Positions 9,041 through 19,205 are shown, counted from the first letter of the stretch. The stretch is 57,639 bases of DNA from Actinomycetota bacterium (GCA_020161845.1 JAIUNK010000028.1:1-57639), one strand, 5' to 3'. The notes: generated by a model not told the origin, from the letters alone. Numbers and translations: made by a program.

Positions 9041-10131
9041 ACCTGCACCTCTTCCTTGTCGGTGCTCGCCTGCGGGCTGGAGTCCTTGCTGGTGTCGTGG
9101 GCCGCGGCCTGCTTGAGGGCCCGGTCCGCGGCGCTGCCGGGCAACGGCGCCTGCGTGGCCGCGCGGAACTCGACCTGCTGGGGGATGCCCTTCACCGGGT
9201 GCTCGACGCGGTAGGCCATCAGCTTGTCGCCGATGTGCGCGGCCGCGGCGGTGATGATGTCGAGGTTGCCGGCGTAATCGGGCAGGTAGTCACCGGCGCC
9301 GACGACCTCCAGGAAGATGGCCACTCGGGCCATCCCGTTCCACGTGTCGCGCGCCGGGTCGTATTGCGGCTCGGCCTTGAGCGTGTAGCCGGGCACGTAC
9401 GTGCGCACCTGCGCGACCATGTCCTTGATCGATGCCGTGAGCTGGTCCTGCTGCGGTCCCTCCTCGGCGTACTCCTGCGGGATGGCTACGAACACCGTGT
9501 TGCGCATCTTCATCGGTGGCTCGACCGGGTTGAGGATGATGATGGCCTTGCCCTTCCGCGCGCCGCCGACCTCCTCGATCGCCCGGCTGGTCGTCTCGGT
9601 GAACTCATCGATGTTGGCGCGGGTGCCCGGTCCCGCCGACCGCGACGACAGGGAGGCCACGATTTCGGCGTACGGCGTCCGCCCGGTCACCCGGGTGACC
9701 GCGTGCACGATCGGGATCGTCGCCTGGCCGCCGCAGGTGATCATGTTGACGTTCATCGAGGCCGGATCCACGTTGCTGGAGACGGCCGGGCTGCAGAACG
9801 GGCCGACGGCGGCCGGGGTGAGGTCGACCGCGACGATGCCCTTCTCGGCCAGGCGCGGCGCGGTCGCGGCGTGGGCCTTGGCGGAGGTCGCGTCGAAGAC
9901 GATGTCGGGCAGTTCCTCCGTGGGCAGCGACAGCAGCCAATCCACGCCACCGGCCGAGGTGGTCAGGCCGACGCTCTCGGCCCGGCGGAGGCCGTCGGAG
10001 GCGGGGTCGATGCCGACCATGTATGTCGGGGTGATCAGCTCGGACCGCCGCAGCAGCTTGAACATCAGGTCGGTGCCGATGTTGCCGGAGCCGATGATGG
10101 CGGCGGTCGCGGGTCGGGTGGGCAGGGCCAC
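9037..10131 (-). CDS. dmpF: Acetaldehyde dehydrogenase (acylating)
   Basis: A 364-residue DmpF/BphJ protein with the NAD-binding loop [13 protein letters not shown] at the N-terminus and the catalytic Cys in [13 protein letters not shown]. It oxidises acetaldehyde to acetyl-CoA in complex with the aldolase encoded next. GTG 10131 was chosen because AAGGAG lies 7 nt upstream; a TTG at 10149 lies before that site. The typical family length is about 310, so the C-terminal ~50 residues, rich in Ala, Ser and charged residues, are an unusual tail. Confidence 0.94.
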   Translation of the reverse strand: MALPTRPATAAIIGSGNIGTDLMFKLLRRSELITPTYMVGIDPASDGLRRAESVGLTTSAGGVDWLLSLPTEELPDIVFDATSAKAHAATAPRLAEKGIVAVDLTPAAVGPFCSPAVSSNVDPASMNVNMITCGGQATIPIVHAVTRVTGRTPYAEIVASLSSRSAGPGTRANIDEFTETTSRAIEEVGGARKGKAIIILNPVEPPMKMRNTVFVAIPQEYAEEGPQQDQLTASIKDMVAQVRTYVPGYTLKAEPQYDPARDTWNGMARVAIFLEVVGAGDYLPDYAGNLDIITAAAAHIGDKLMAYRVEHPVKGIPQQVEFRAATQAPLPGSAADRALKQAAAHDTSKDSSPQASTDKEEVQV

Positions 10132-10132
10132 G

Positions 10133-10942
10133 TCAGTTCTCCTTCGCAAAGCGGGCGGTCACGCTGCCGAGGCCGGCAAACGTGGCGGTGACCGCGTCAC
10201 CGGCCGCCACGGGGACCATGGGGGTGCACGAGCCAGGCAGTACGACGTGTCCCGGTTCGAGGGTGATGCCGAGCGCGCCCACCGTGTTGGCGAGCCAGAC
10301 CAGGGAGTTGATGGGCGAACCCAGCACCGCCCCGCCCGCGCCCGTCGCCACGACCTGCGCGTTCTGGTGCAGCACGCAGCCGGTCAGGCGCAGGTCGACG
10401 TCGTCGATCCGGGTGGGCCGGCTGCCCAGGACGACCGCACCGGAGCTGGCGTTGTCGGCGATCGTGTCGAGGATCGAGATCTTCCAGTCCCGCACCCGGG
10501 AGTCGACGATCTCCAGGGCGGGCAGCACGAAATCGACGGCGGCGAGCGCCTCGGCGACGGTGACGCCGGGGCCCTTCAAGGGCCGGGCCAGCACAAAAGC
10601 GATCTCGGGCTCGATCTTGGGCTGCAGGAACCGCCCCGCCGGGATCGGGCTGTGCTCCAGATGGAACATGTCGTCCAGCAGGTGGCCGTAGTCCGGCTGG
10701 TCCACGCCCAGCTGGCGCTGCACGGTCGCGGCGGTGAGCCCGACCTTGTGACCCTTGATGACCGCCCCGGCGGCGACCCGCTGGCGGATCTGCAGCAGCT
10801 GGATCTCGTAGCTGTCCGCCAGCTCCATGCCGGGGTAGGTGTCGATGAGCGGTTCGATGGCCACTCGGGTCTGGTAGGCCTCCAGGAGCCTGGCGGCCGC
10901 CTGCTCGCGTGACGACGGGTCCACGACGACGTACTCCTTCAT
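10133..10942 (-). CDS. dmpE: 2-Oxopent-4-enoate hydratase
   Basis: A 269-residue hydratase of the MhpD/XylJ/DmpE type. It has [32 protein letters not shown], and [12 protein letters not shown] followed by [11 protein letters not shown]. It hydrates 2-oxopent-4-enoate to 4-hydroxy-2-oxovalerate. It is the first gene of the lower operon, separated by 105 bp from the stop of the IclR gene transcribed the same way. The operon promoter may lie there, though I could not define clear -35/-10 boxes. Confidence 0.9.
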   Translation of the reverse strand: MKEYVVVDPSSREQAAARLLEAYQTRVAIEPLIDTYPGMELADSYEIQLLQIRQRVAAGAVIKGHKVGLTAATVQRQLGVDQPDYGHLLDDMFHLEHSPIPAGRFLQPKIEPEIAFVLARPLKGPGVTVAEALAAVDFVLPALEIVDSRVRDWKISILDTIADNASSGAVVLGSRPTRIDDVDLRLTGCVLHQNAQVVATGAGGAVLGSPINSLVWLANTVGALGITLEPGHVVLPGSCTPMVPVAAGDAVTATFAGLGSVTARFAKEN

Positions 10943-11047
10943 GCTCGACGTCCCGGCGGCCGAGCGGTCGCCGAGGTGCGTGATCGCGACGGTACGCCGC
11001 AGCCACGAGGGGATAAACGAGTGTTCTCCGGTGCCGAACGGTCCCGG

Positions 11048-11860
11048 TCAGCTCGCCATGGCCAGCCGGCTGGAGATCCGCCGGCCGACGGTGCTGACCA
11101 GCCGCGCCGTACGGTCGACCTCGGCGAGCATCCGCGTCGTCGGGGCGACGATGCTGACGGCGGCATAGGCCCGCCCGCCGAGATCCCGAATGGGCGCCGC
11201 GACGCTCGACAACCCCGAGACGGCCTCGCCGTGCGTGATGCCCACGCCGGCCTTGGCGGTCTGCCGCACCGCGGCCTGGTAGGCCTGTGCCGAGCGGATC
11301 GTGCCCACCGTCTTGGGCGGGAAGCCCAGCTCGAGGCGGGCCTCCAGCAGCGCCGGGTTGAAGGCCGCGATGACCTTGCCCGAGCTGGTGCAGTGTGACG
11401 GGAAGCGCCGCGGCACCGTGGCCATGATCCGGCGGCATTCCGCGGTCTCGAGGCGCTCGGCGTAGACGACGTCCGCCCCGTCGAGGACGCCGAGGTGCAC
11501 GGTGTGGCCGGTGACCTGCCGCAGCTCCTCCAACAGCGGGAGTGCTACCTCCCGCAAGCGGAGCCGCTGCTGGGCGAGCTGGCCGAGTTCGAACAGGTGC
11601 AGCCCGAGCCGGTACTGCCCGGTCTGCGGGTTCTTCTCGGTCAACCCACGGCTGCACAGGGTCGTGAGCAGTCGATGCGCGGTGCTCTTGGCGATGCCGA
11701 GACGCCGCGCGATGTCGGACACGCCGAGTTCGGCGTCCCGGCTGAAGCAGTCGAGGACATCCAGCGCGCTGGTGACCGACCGAAGCGTGTCCGAGCGGGG
11801 CGTGTCCGAGCGGGGTGTGTCCGAGCGGGCCGGCTCGGCCGTGACCGCGGAGAGCGACAT
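11048..11860 (-). CDS. IclR-family regulator, candidate activator/repressor of the meta-cleavage operon
   Basis: A 270-residue IclR protein starting at ATG 11860, six bases after AAGGAG. The winged HTH spans residues ~30-85 (SALDVLDCFSRDAELGVSDI, GIAKSTAHRLL), followed by an effector domain with HLGVLDGADVVYAERLE and GVGITHGEAVSGLSSVAAPI. The N-terminus holds three tandem copies of a RSDTP-type pentapeptide. It lies directly upstream of, and co-oriented with, the lower aromatic operon, and diverges from a second IclR gene 106 bp away. IclR proteins commonly control aromatic catabolism; the effector is unknown. Confidence 0.88.
   Translation of the reverse strand: MSLSAVTAEPARSDTPRSDTPRSDTLRSVTSALDVLDCFSRDAELGVSDIARRLGIAKSTAHRLLTTLCSRGLTEKNPQTGQYRLGLHLFELGQLAQQRLRLREVALPLLEELRQVTGHTVHLGVLDGADVVYAERLETAECRRIMATVPRRFPSHCTSSGKVIAAFNPALLEARLELGFPPKTVGTIRSAQAYQAAVRQTAKAGVGITHGEAVSGLSSVAAPIRDLGGRAYAAVSIVAPTTRMLAEVDRTARLVSTVGRRISSRLAMAS
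11786..11830. repeat. 15-bp tandem repeat, three copies, in the IclR N-terminus
   Basis: Three consecutive 15-base units (11786-11800, 11801-11815, 11816-11830) of the form CGTGTCCGAGCGGGG, the third with two changes. Being a multiple of three, copy-number change would only lengthen or shorten the flexible N-terminal pentapeptide repeat ahead of the HTH. Confidence 0.85.
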
Positions 11861-11966
11861 GGCGACTCCTTCACTGATAACCCCCAGGTGGGCGTCATCC
11901 CGGTTCTGACTGGACCCTGCCCTCTTCTCCCTGGACATTCGCCGATTGCGGCGTCAAGATCAAGGC

Positions 11967-12806
11967 ATGTGTCCCGCTGAGCGGAATGCCGGGTCAGGAC
12001 CGATCCGTCCGCCCATCGTCGCCGCAGCCGCCCGCCCGCGTCCGGGGTTTGCGGAACCCCCGCCCTCTCAGGTGGCGCGCCAGATGCTGCTCTTCGACGC
12101 CCTGTACCGGGCCGAGCAGGCGCTGCCGCTGGCCGAGCTCGCCCGCCAGGCCGGGCTGCCGAAGACCTCCACCCACCGGCTCGCCGAGGAACTCTGTCGG
12201 CACGCCCTGTTGGAGCGCACCGAGCTGGGCTACCGGCTGGGGATGCGCCTGTTCGAACTCGGCGCCGGCGTACCGCCGCAGCGCGCCCTGCGCGAGGCCG
12301 CCCTGCCGCTGATGGCCGACCTGCGCGAGGCCACCCGTTGCACGGTGCACCTGGCCGTGCTGGACGGTGTCGACGTCGTCTACGTCCAGATCCTCAACAG
12401 CCCGGGCGGGCGGCGGTTGCCGAGCAAGCTCGGCGGGCGCTTGCCCGCGCACGCGACCGGGGTCGGCAAGGCGATCCTCGCCTACTCCGTGCCGGAGGTC
12501 GTGACGGCCCGTATCGACGCCGGACTGCCCCGGCTCACCCCGCGCACGATCAGCACCCCGGGCGCACTGACGCGCGAGCTGGAACAGATCCGCAGCAGTG
12601 GCGTCGCCTATGACCGCGAGGAATCCACGATCGGGATCCACTGCGTGGCCGCCCCGGTCTTCGACGCCCAGGACCGGGTCGTCGCCGCGTTGTCGGTCAC
12701 GGGCCGGTCCACCCGGGAGATCGTGCGGATCGCCCCGGCCGCCCGGACGGTCGGCCTCGCGTTGGGTCGCCTCCTGCAGGCCCGTACGGCGCCGCCGCCC
12801 GCCTGA
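11967..12806 (+). CDS. Second IclR-family regulator
   Basis: About 279 residues with an N-terminal winged HTH (LFDALYRAEQALPLAELARQ, GLPKTSTHRLAEEL) and an effector domain (TVHLAVLDGVDVVYVQIL, GRLPAHATGVGKAILAY, VAAPVFDAQDRVVAALSVTG). It diverges from the other IclR gene, with both promoters in 11861-11966. The start is uncertain: ATG 11967 is used, but AAGG is too close to be ideal and a TTG lies at 11946. It ends in a hairpin shared with the convergent chemoreceptor gene. The pair may respond to different intermediates of the aromatic pathway. Confidence 0.83.
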   Translation: MCPAERNAGSGPIRPPIVAAAARPRPGFAEPPPSQVARQMLLFDALYRAEQALPLAELARQAGLPKTSTHRLAEELCRHALLERTELGYRLGMRLFELGAGVPPQRALREAALPLMADLREATRCTVHLAVLDGVDVVYVQILNSPGGRRLPSKLGGRLPAHATGVGKAILAYSVPEVVTARIDAGLPRLTPRTISTPGALTRELEQIRSSGVAYDREESTIGIHCVAAPVFDAQDRVVAALSVTGRSTREIVRIAPAARTVGLALGRLLQARTAPPPA

Positions 12807-12824
12807 GGTCGTCAGGCGGGCGGC
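12794..12824. terminator. Bidirectional hairpin terminator between IclR and chemoreceptor genes
   Basis: A perfect 13-bp stem, GCCGCCCGCCTGA (12794-12806) with its complement at 12812-12824, around a 5-nt loop. The IclR stop codon lies inside the left arm and the opposing stop is 8 nt beyond the right arm. There is no U-tract, as is common in high-GC actinobacteria. Confidence 0.75.
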
Positions 12825-12831
12825 CGCCGGG

Positions 12832-14070
12832 TCAGCTCCGCTCGACGTCGTCGGCCCACGAGGTCAACGCGTCGGTGAGGCGCATGGCGATCCCCGCGTA
12901 GCCCGCGGTGTCGCACATCATCTCGTCCGCGGTCGCGCGGTGGCCCGCGACGGCCTCGGCCAGAATCCGCCCCGCCGCCGAGTGGAAGTCGGCGTGGGCG
13001 GCGCGCACCGAGGACGCCCGGTTCGCGTCGAGGGTCTCCGCGTCGCCGGAGTAGAGCCACTTGCCGAAGGGGCAGACGTTGTCCCGGGAGGCGCTGTCCA
13101 CGGTGACGCCCTCGGGCAGCCGGCCGGCGTCGATCGCCGTCCGCAGCCGCTTCTTCCAGGCCGCGTGGGCGGTGACGGCGGCCCGCAGGGGATGCACGGC
13201 CACGTCGGGGGCCATCGCCACGACCGCCTTCTGCTGGGCGGTGGTGGCCTGCTCCATCACGTCCATCTGCGCACGGGACCGGTCCAGACTGTCGCGCGCG
13301 CGATCGGTCGCGGCCACGCAGGAGGAGACATCGGTGCGCAGCCCCGCGGTCGCATCCGCGACCTTCGTCGCCGATCGGGTGATCTCGACGATCGTCGCGT
13401 TCTGCTCTTCGATCGCGGCCGCGATCGAGGTCTGGCTCTCCTCGACCCGGCGCAGCATCTCGTCGATCCGCAGGACCGCCTCGCGGACCTCCTCGCTGTT
13501 GGCTGCGAGTTGGGCGAGCTTGTCGCCGATCTCCCCGGTGGCCGCCGTGGTCTCGTCGGCCAGGCTCTTGACCTCCTCGGCCACTACCGCGAAGCCCTTT
13601 CCCGCGGCGCCGGCCCGGGCCGCCTCGATGGTGGCGTTCAGGGCCAGCAGCCGAGTCTGGTCGGAGATGCTGGAGACGGTCTTGACCACGCCGTCGATCT
13701 GGCCGGTGGACTCCGCCAGGGAGTCGACGGCGCCCCGTACGGCGTGCGCGGCGCGGCTGGCGTCCTCGACGGCGGATGTCGCCGCCGAGGCGGCCTGGGA
13801 GACCTCCCGCATCGCCGCGGTCATCTCTTCGGTAGCCGATGCCACGGCCTGGGCCTCGTCGGCGACCGTGCCGGTGGCGGCGGAGATCGAGGCGGCCGCA
13901 TCCGCCGTTTCGTGGGTGGCCCCCGCCATCCGGGCGATGCACTCGGTGAGGTCGACGACCGCGACCGTCACCTGATCCCCGCGGGCCAGCAGGCCACGCA
14001 GGGTGGCCTCGGGCAGCTGCGAGGACGACTCACCGGCGGGACGGGGGGACCTGACCGCGCGACCGAACAT
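12832..14070 (-). CDS. Soluble methyl-accepting chemotaxis protein with C-terminal CZB zinc domain
   Basis: A 412-residue chemoreceptor without signal peptide or membrane segment. The start ATG 14070 has AAGGA 6 nt upstream. Long heptad coiled coils flank the conserved hairpin tip at residues ~139-165 ([20 protein letters not shown], then [17 protein letters not shown]), which contacts CheA/CheW. The C-terminal ~120 residues match the chemoreceptor zinc-binding (CZB) pattern: His302 in HAAW, Cys333 in CPFGKWLY, and His359/His363 in AHADFH. CZB receptors bind zinc and some sense hypochlorite or zinc. No che genes are in the window, so the signalling partners are elsewhere. Confidence 0.88.
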   Translation of the reverse strand: MFGRAVRSPRPAGESSSQLPEATLRGLLARGDQVTVAVVDLTECIARMAGATHETADAAASISAATGTVADEAQAVASATEEMTAAMREVSQAASAATSAVEDASRAAHAVRGAVDSLAESTGQIDGVVKTVSSISDQTRLLALNATIEAARAGAAGKGFAVVAEEVKSLADETTAATGEIGDKLAQLAANSEEVREAVLRIDEMLRRVEESQTSIAAAIEEQNATIVEITRSATKVADATAGLRTDVSSCVAATDRARDSLDRSRAQMDVMEQATTAQQKAVVAMAPDVAVHPLRAAVTAHAAWKKRLRTAIDAGRLPEGVTVDSASRDNVCPFGKWLYSGDAETLDANRASSVRAAHADFHSAAGRILAEAVAGHRATADEMMCDTAGYAGIAMRLTDALTSWADDVERS

Positions 14071-14176
14071 GACGAATCCTTGCCTCTCGCAACGATAATG
14101 ACGCGTCACTATCGGCGTTAACTGCCGATACCCAAGCCCTCGCCCCAATAGTCCAGATCGGGACCAAAGACGGTGG

Positions 14177-17100
14177 TCAGCGGGTCGTGGGCGGGTTCCC
14201 GGCGGCGTCCCGAATTCCGCTGGGCACAGCCGCCCGGCGGCTCGGGCCCGATGCCTCTTCGCCGAGCATCACCGTGACGCCTTCGATGCGCGCGTCCCTG
14301 CGGAACAGCGACTCGGTGACGTCGCTGGGGAGGAACTCCCCATCGATTGGCAGGCTGCGGCCATCAGCCAGCTGCACCTGGATCCGCATGCCTGCGCCTT
14401 CGCCCCCTGAGTCGGGCAGCCGGCGATAACGCATCGGTGTCCCGCAGAAGGTGAACTCGACCACGCCGGCCGCGCCCCATTCCGCCTCGCGGACGCGGCC
14501 CGGATTCACCCCGAGTCGGCCGTCCCGGATCGAGACCCCGAGTTCTGCCCATCGCGTCAGGATCTCTTCCTTGACCTGGCCGGTCATCCCCGGCTGTCGG
14601 GCCCCGCCGGCAGCGGGGGTGTGCGAGTAGGGGTCGGTGGGGAACGCGCCGTACTCCTGCGGACTTCGGCAATATCCCAGCCCGGATCGGATGTCTTCGT
14701 ACGCCGCGGACAGCCCCGCCACTACCGCCGGGTCGCTGCCCGTCCGCAGGGCCAGGTCCAGCTGTTCCTGCACGGCCAGGAGCAGCTTGGCCACCATGTG
14801 CCAGTACACGCTGCCCAGCCCCTCGTAGCCGAAGAAGGTGCCGGACCGTCCGGTGAACCGGGCGTGCTGGAACACCTCCTCGAACAGCGCCGCCAGCGCC
14901 TTCCCGTCCCGCTGGACCAGCTCGGCGTACTCCTCCCGCTCACCCAGCCGCGCCAACGCCGCCTGGACGTCGCGCACATTGTGGATCGGGGCGGCGAAGT
15001 GCAGGTCACCGCGCCGGTCCCGGACGATGACGCTGCGGTCGGCGTCGTCGGCCAGGGCCTGCAGCAGCGGCAGCTCCTGCGCCCACCGGGCGTCGAGGCG
15101 GTTGCGTTCCGCGCTCGTGGGCAGGTCCCGATCGGGGTAGAGCAGGTAGCTGTGCCGGACCGGGCAGTAGAGCGCGCTGTGCCGCAGCCGTCGCAGCATC
15201 TCCAGGGCCTCCTCGGGCGCCACCACGCCGCTGGAGAGCGCCGCCACCTGCCCCTCCAGCATGAGGTCGAGGCGGTTGATCTGGAGTCCGGCGGCGGCTC
15301 CCGCAGCGCCCGCCTGGCTCCCGGCAGACGCGGGCTCCACCTCGAGCACGTTGTATGAGTGCAACAGGCCATCGTCGCGCCGGTTCGCGGCCAGGCAGTC
15401 CTCGACCAGCCGCGTCGCGGCGGCGAGGAAGGCAGCGACCTGCTCGGGGCGCAGCACGCGTCGGGCCCCGCCCGGACCGGCGTACACGGCGCGGCGGTAC
15501 GTCGTGCCCGCGTGGCCGAAGGCATCCACCGTGGCAGGCGCGTCGAGGATGCCCGCCGCTTGGCCCTCCATCGCCGACGCCAGCGCGTCCATGAGCTGGA
15601 AGAGCTCGACGGAGACCTCGATGCCCTCCGGGCCGGCCAGCAGCGGGCCCACGACCTGCAGATAGCGCCGCAGGTAGGCGACCGTGACCACCGACAGGCC
15701 CCGACCGACCAGGGCATTGTTGGCATCGTTCCACTCCGGGCGCTGCGTGGTCATCCACAGCCCACCGCCCGGCACCAGGTTCACTATCTTGGCCGAGAGC
15801 AGCAGCAGCAGCTTCTCCCCCAGTGTGGCTAGGACCAGTTGGCCATCCTGGTCGTGCAGGAGTTTGCCGTCGCCGCCGATGCGTTCGCAGCGTCGCAGGA
15901 CCCTTGTGGCATGCTCCGCGTCGTAGCGGACGGTGCCGGCCGGGTCCCGCACGATGTCGTCGTAGTCGGCGATCCGATAGGGCACGTCGGCGTGGGTGCA
16001 GGTCCGGGTTCGGATGGAGGCCTGGAGCCGCCCAGGATGGCACGCCCGGCTCAATTCCAGCAGCTTGGTGAGGTAGATGATCTGGTGATCGCTCCAATAC
16101 CCGATGTTGGCCCACGGGTCATCGGGTTCCGGCACCTCCCAATCGATGCCGGCGTCCGTGACACGGTAAGGGTTGTAGCCGTCGATGGTGGTGGCATTGA
16201 CGAACGTGCGGACCATCGGTTCGACGAGCTCGGGATAGGACCAGGCCAGCGCCTCCCAGTTCTGGAAGATGTCCCGCCAGTTCCCCTGGTAGCCCAGCTG
16301 CGGGTGGTCGCTCCGGCCCAGCACGATGTCGAACTGGTTCCAGGGTCGCGAGGGATCGCCGTGTCGGCGGCTGAAGGAAAGCGGCAGGAACTCGCCCACC
16401 AGGCGCACGAGATGCGGGCAGCCCGTCTCCGCAGCCCACACGGGCAAGTCCGGCAGGGCGACCGTCTCGGGAAGACGGGCCCACGCCTCGGCGTGTTCCT
16501 CGAGCAGACTCCGGCGGCGCGCCCCCAGAAAGCGCGTCAGGTCCTCCCGACGTACGTCGTAGTCGCGCGGCGGCACCCCGCCGCGCATCGCGTTGAAGAG
16601 CGCATTGGCGGCGTGGTGGCCACAGGCCACCTCGTCGGCGCTGTGTTGCAGGCCGTCCACCGAGGCCACGATGCGCGTCAGCGCGGCCCGGTCGGCCACG
16701 GCGTCCGCCGCCAGGGCCTGCGCGGACAGCGGCGCCGCGTCGGGCCCGGTCAGGTCGGCGACCTGGGCCCCATCCAGCGGTGTATCGGCGATGACGTGCC
16801 ACTCGACGCGCTCTCCCGCGGCGATGCGGAGCCGCCGGTGGACCAGGTAGGCGCCGCGCGCGCCCCGCGACGCCGCCTCGTGCCGGATCGGCTCGCCACG
16901 GCGGAACCGGGCGAGTTGTCTCGTGCTCAGCAACGCCCCGACCGCCCCCGGTCCGTTCGAGCGGACCACGGTAGCCGCCAGGGCTTCGCTGGGTTCGGCT
17001 AGGTCGGTGAGGGTCGATCCCAGACCGAACAGGGCCAGCCCGTCCTGCAGGAGGTCGACGCGCTTGTAGGCGTCGAGCAGGTTGCTCAGCTCGTTCTGGG

Positions 17101-17752
17101 TGCGCGCGGTGATGTGTGGGGGGAGCACGTTGACCAGGCCATCGAGCAACTCGATCGCACATGGCCGGTCGGCAGTCAGCACGCAGCGGCGTACGAGCCC
17201 GAGACGAGCGCTGGCGCGCCAGCTCACGGCGAGGGTCAACCCCAGCTCGTCATGGTGCTCCTCGAAGGTGAGCACGTCGCCGAGAACCGTCTTGACCAGG
17301 TCGCGGCGCACCCCGGGCAGCGGGGCCCCCGGACTGGTGAAGGGCTCCCAGGCGACGGCCTGGGCCACGCCTGACAGGTCCTCGCTCCCCCCGCCCCACG
17401 CCTCCGGCGATTCCCCCGGCCCCCCGGCGGCGTCGGCACCGTCCGGCCATACCCGCATCAGCGTGAGCCCGCCACTGATCCCGGCGGCGTCGATGAGCTT
17501 GTCATCGGTGACATACGGGAAGAGCGCCTGGTCACGATTGCGCCGGCCGGCGGTCAGGCCGCCGGTGGAGGCGATGAACGCCCACACGTCGGTGGCACTG
17601 GTCAGCGACACCAAAAAGGGGGCGATGTCGTCGATCCCGCTGATCCGATAGGCCGATTCCGCCGCACCGGTGTGATCGCCCAGCCGCGAGTTGAGCCCAG
17701 ACTCCGGGGCAGGCGCCGTGGCGCCACGGTCGTCGCTGACTGTCGTCGACAT
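14177..17752 (-). CDS. Large carbohydrate-active enzyme of unassigned family
   Basis: A 1191-residue cytoplasmic protein from ATG 17752, with AGGACGGA just upstream and no signal peptide. The N-terminal ~400 residues read as a beta-rich domain. The central part has aromatic, acidic motifs typical of an (alpha/alpha)6 barrel: [39 protein letters not shown], then [21 protein letters not shown]. These suggest a glycosidase or glycoside phosphorylase, perhaps related to GH94/GH149/GH161 enzymes, but I cannot place it in a family. It diverges from a sugar ABC operon and shares its LacI-type operators, so it probably processes the imported sugar inside the cell. Confidence 0.7.
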   Translation of the reverse strand: MSTTVSDDRGATAPAPESGLNSRLGDHTGAAESAYRISGIDDIAPFLVSLTSATDVWAFIASTGGLTAGRRNRDQALFPYVTDDKLIDAAGISGGLTLMRVWPDGADAAGGPGESPEAWGGGSEDLSGVAQAVAWEPFTSPGAPLPGVRRDLVKTVLGDVLTFEEHHDELGLTLAVSWRASARLGLVRRCVLTADRPCAIELLDGLVNVLPPHITARTQNELSNLLDAYKRVDLLQDGLALFGLGSTLTDLAEPSEALAATVVRSNGPGAVGALLSTRQLARFRRGEPIRHEAASRGARGAYLVHRRLRIAAGERVEWHVIADTPLDGAQVADLTGPDAAPLSAQALAADAVADRAALTRIVASVDGLQHSADEVACGHHAANALFNAMRGGVPPRDYDVRREDLTRFLGARRRSLLEEHAEAWARLPETVALPDLPVWAAETGCPHLVRLVGEFLPLSFSRRHGDPSRPWNQFDIVLGRSDHPQLGYQGNWRDIFQNWEALAWSYPELVEPMVRTFVNATTIDGYNPYRVTDAGIDWEVPEPDDPWANIGYWSDHQIIYLTKLLELSRACHPGRLQASIRTRTCTHADVPYRIADYDDIVRDPAGTVRYDAEHATRVLRRCERIGGDGKLLHDQDGQLVLATLGEKLLLLLSAKIVNLVPGGGLWMTTQRPEWNDANNALVGRGLSVVTVAYLRRYLQVVGPLLAGPEGIEVSVELFQLMDALASAMEGQAAGILDAPATVDAFGHAGTTYRRAVYAGPGGARRVLRPEQVAAFLAAATRLVEDCLAANRRDDGLLHSYNVLEVEPASAGSQAGAAGAAAGLQINRLDLMLEGQVAALSSGVVAPEEALEMLRRLRHSALYCPVRHSYLLYPDRDLPTSAERNRLDARWAQELPLLQALADDADRSVIVRDRRGDLHFAAPIHNVRDVQAALARLGEREEYAELVQRDGKALAALFEEVFQHARFTGRSGTFFGYEGLGSVYWHMVAKLLLAVQEQLDLALRTGSDPAVVAGLSAAYEDIRSGLGYCRSPQEYGAFPTDPYSHTPAAGGARQPGMTGQVKEEILTRWAELGVSIRDGRLGVNPGRVREAEWGAAGVVEFTFCGTPMRYRRLPDSGGEGAGMRIQVQLADGRSLPIDGEFLPSDVTESLFRRDARIEGVTVMLGEEASGPSRRAAVPSGIRDAAGNPPTTR

Positions 17753-17769
17753 CGAAATCCGTCCTGTGA

Positions 17770-17781
17770 GAGAGCGCTCTC
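17770..17781. promoter_or_regulatory. LacI-type operator upstream of the large enzyme gene
   Basis: The perfect 12-bp palindrome GAGAGCGCTCTC lies 17 bases upstream of the enzyme start codon. It is identical to the palindrome at 17900-17911 and shares the GAGCGCTC core with known actinobacterial LacI-family glucoside operators such as that of CebR. The expected ligand is the LacI repressor encoded at 21240-22301. Confidence 0.75.
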
Positions 17782-17867
17782 CGTAGACTGACACCAGAGC
17801 CCGCCCCTGGCAACCCATCTCCTCACGCGGTAGCCGCCCTCCTTTGCGCACAAACTGACCGCCACTC

Positions 17868-17911
17868 TTGACACCCCGGGCCGGGAGCGGGAGGCTTCGG
17901 AGAGCGCTCTC
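17868..17911 (+). promoter_or_regulatory. ABC operon promoter with overlapping LacI-type operator
   Basis: TTGACA at 17868-17873 fits a -35 box. The -10 would fall near 17890-17896 (weak match), placing the perfect palindrome GAGAGCGCTCTC (17900-17911) at the transcription start, where repressor binding would block initiation. The two operator centres are 130 bp apart. Confidence 0.6.
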
Positions 17912-17936
17912 TCACTACGCCAATGGAGGCAGGACA

Positions 17937-19202
17937 TTGAGGACACGAATCACGACGACCGCCGCACTGGTGACCGCGTTCGGGCTGGGCCTGGCCGGCT
18001 GCTCCTCCTCAGGACAGGAGGGCGATGGCTCGGGAAAGGTGACGCTGACCCTGGCCACCTTCAACGAGTTCGGCTATGAGGACCTGATCAAGGAGTACAT
18101 GGCCGCCCACCCCAATGTGACCATCGAGCACAAGAAGGCCGCCACATCCAACGAGGCCCGGGACAACATGAACACCCGGCTCGCGGCGGGTTCGGGCCTG
18201 TCCGATATCGAGGCGATCGAGGTCGACTGGCTCCCTGAGCTGCGCCAATACCCGGACCGTTTCGTTGACCTGAAGTCCGATTCCGTCAAGGACCGCTGGC
18301 TCCCGTGGAAGGTCAAGCAGGCCACCACCGACGACGGCAAGCTCATCGGCTATGGCACCGACATTGGCCCGGAGGCGATCTGCTACCGCGCGGACCTCTT
18401 CAAGGCCGCCGGACTGCCCTCCGACCGGGACCAGGTGGCGACGTTCCTCGGCAGCACCTGGGAGGACTACTTCGCGGCCGGCAAGAAGTTCCAGGCGAAG
18501 TCCAAGGTGCCCTGGATGGAGTCCGCCGGGTCGATTTTCAACGCCATGGTCAACCAGGTCCCCAACGCCTACGAGGACAACGACGGGAAGGTCATCGCCA
18601 CCGAGAACCCGCAGGTGCGTCAGATGTATGACACCGTGCTGCAGGCTTCCAAGGACGGCTTGTCGGCCGGGCTGGCGCAGTGGAGCACCGATTGGACCAG
18701 CTCCTTCCAGCGCAACGGCTTCGCCACCATGGTCTGCCCGGCGTGGATGCTCGGGGTGATCGAGGGCAACGGCGCCAACGTCAAGGGCTGGGACGTGGCC
18801 AACACCTTCCCCGGCGGCGGCGGCAACTGGGGTGGCTCCTTCCTCACCGTCCCGGCCCAGAGCAAGCACCCGAACGAAGCCAAGGCCCTGGCCGACTGGC
18901 TCACCGCGCCCGAGCAGCAGGTCAAGGCGTTCCAAGCCAAGGGCACCTTCCCCAGCCAGGAGGCCGCGCTGAAGAGCCCGGAGTTGCTCGCGGCCACCCG
19001 TCCCTACTTCAACGACGCCCCCACCGGCAAGATCCTCGCCGAGCGAGCCAAGGCCGTGACCGTCGTGCCGTTCAAGGGACCCAAGTACTCCGGCATCAAC
19101 GACGCCATGCAGCAAGCGCTCGGACGGGTCGACGTCACCAAGACCGACAGCGCGGCTGCGTCCTGGGACAAGTTCGTGACGGCCGTCAAGGCACTGGGCT
19201 AG
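17937..19202 (+). CDS. Sugar ABC transporter substrate-binding lipoprotein
   Basis: A 421-residue extracellular solute-binding protein family 1 member. The start is TTG 17937, with GGAGG 7 nt upstream; an ATG at 17923 runs into a stop. The signal sequence ends in the lipobox LGLAGC, so the Cys would be lipid-anchored. The mature part shows TLATFNEFGYEDLIKEYMAA, GYGTDIGPEAICYRADLFKA and NFTFPGGGGNW-like aromatic loops typical of oligosaccharide binding. It is the first gene of a binding protein/permease/permease operon with no ATPase gene, so an MsiK-type shared ATPase elsewhere is likely. Confidence 0.92.
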   Translation: MRTRITTTAALVTAFGLGLAGCSSSGQEGDGSGKVTLTLATFNEFGYEDLIKEYMAAHPNVTIEHKKAATSNEARDNMNTRLAAGSGLSDIEAIEVDWLPELRQYPDRFVDLKSDSVKDRWLPWKVKQATTDDGKLIGYGTDIGPEAICYRADLFKAAGLPSDRDQVATFLGSTWEDYFAAGKKFQAKSKVPWMESAGSIFNAMVNQVPNAYEDNDGKVIATENPQVRQMYDTVLQASKDGLSAGLAQWSTDWTSSFQRNGFATMVCPAWMLGVIEGNGANVKGWDVANTFPGGGGNWGGSFLTVPAQSKHPNEAKALADWLTAPEQQVKAFQAKGTFPSQEAALKSPELLAATRPYFNDAPTGKILAERAKAVTVVPFKGPKYSGINDAMQQALGRVDVTKTDSAAASWDKFVTAVKALG

Positions 19203-19205
19203 GCG

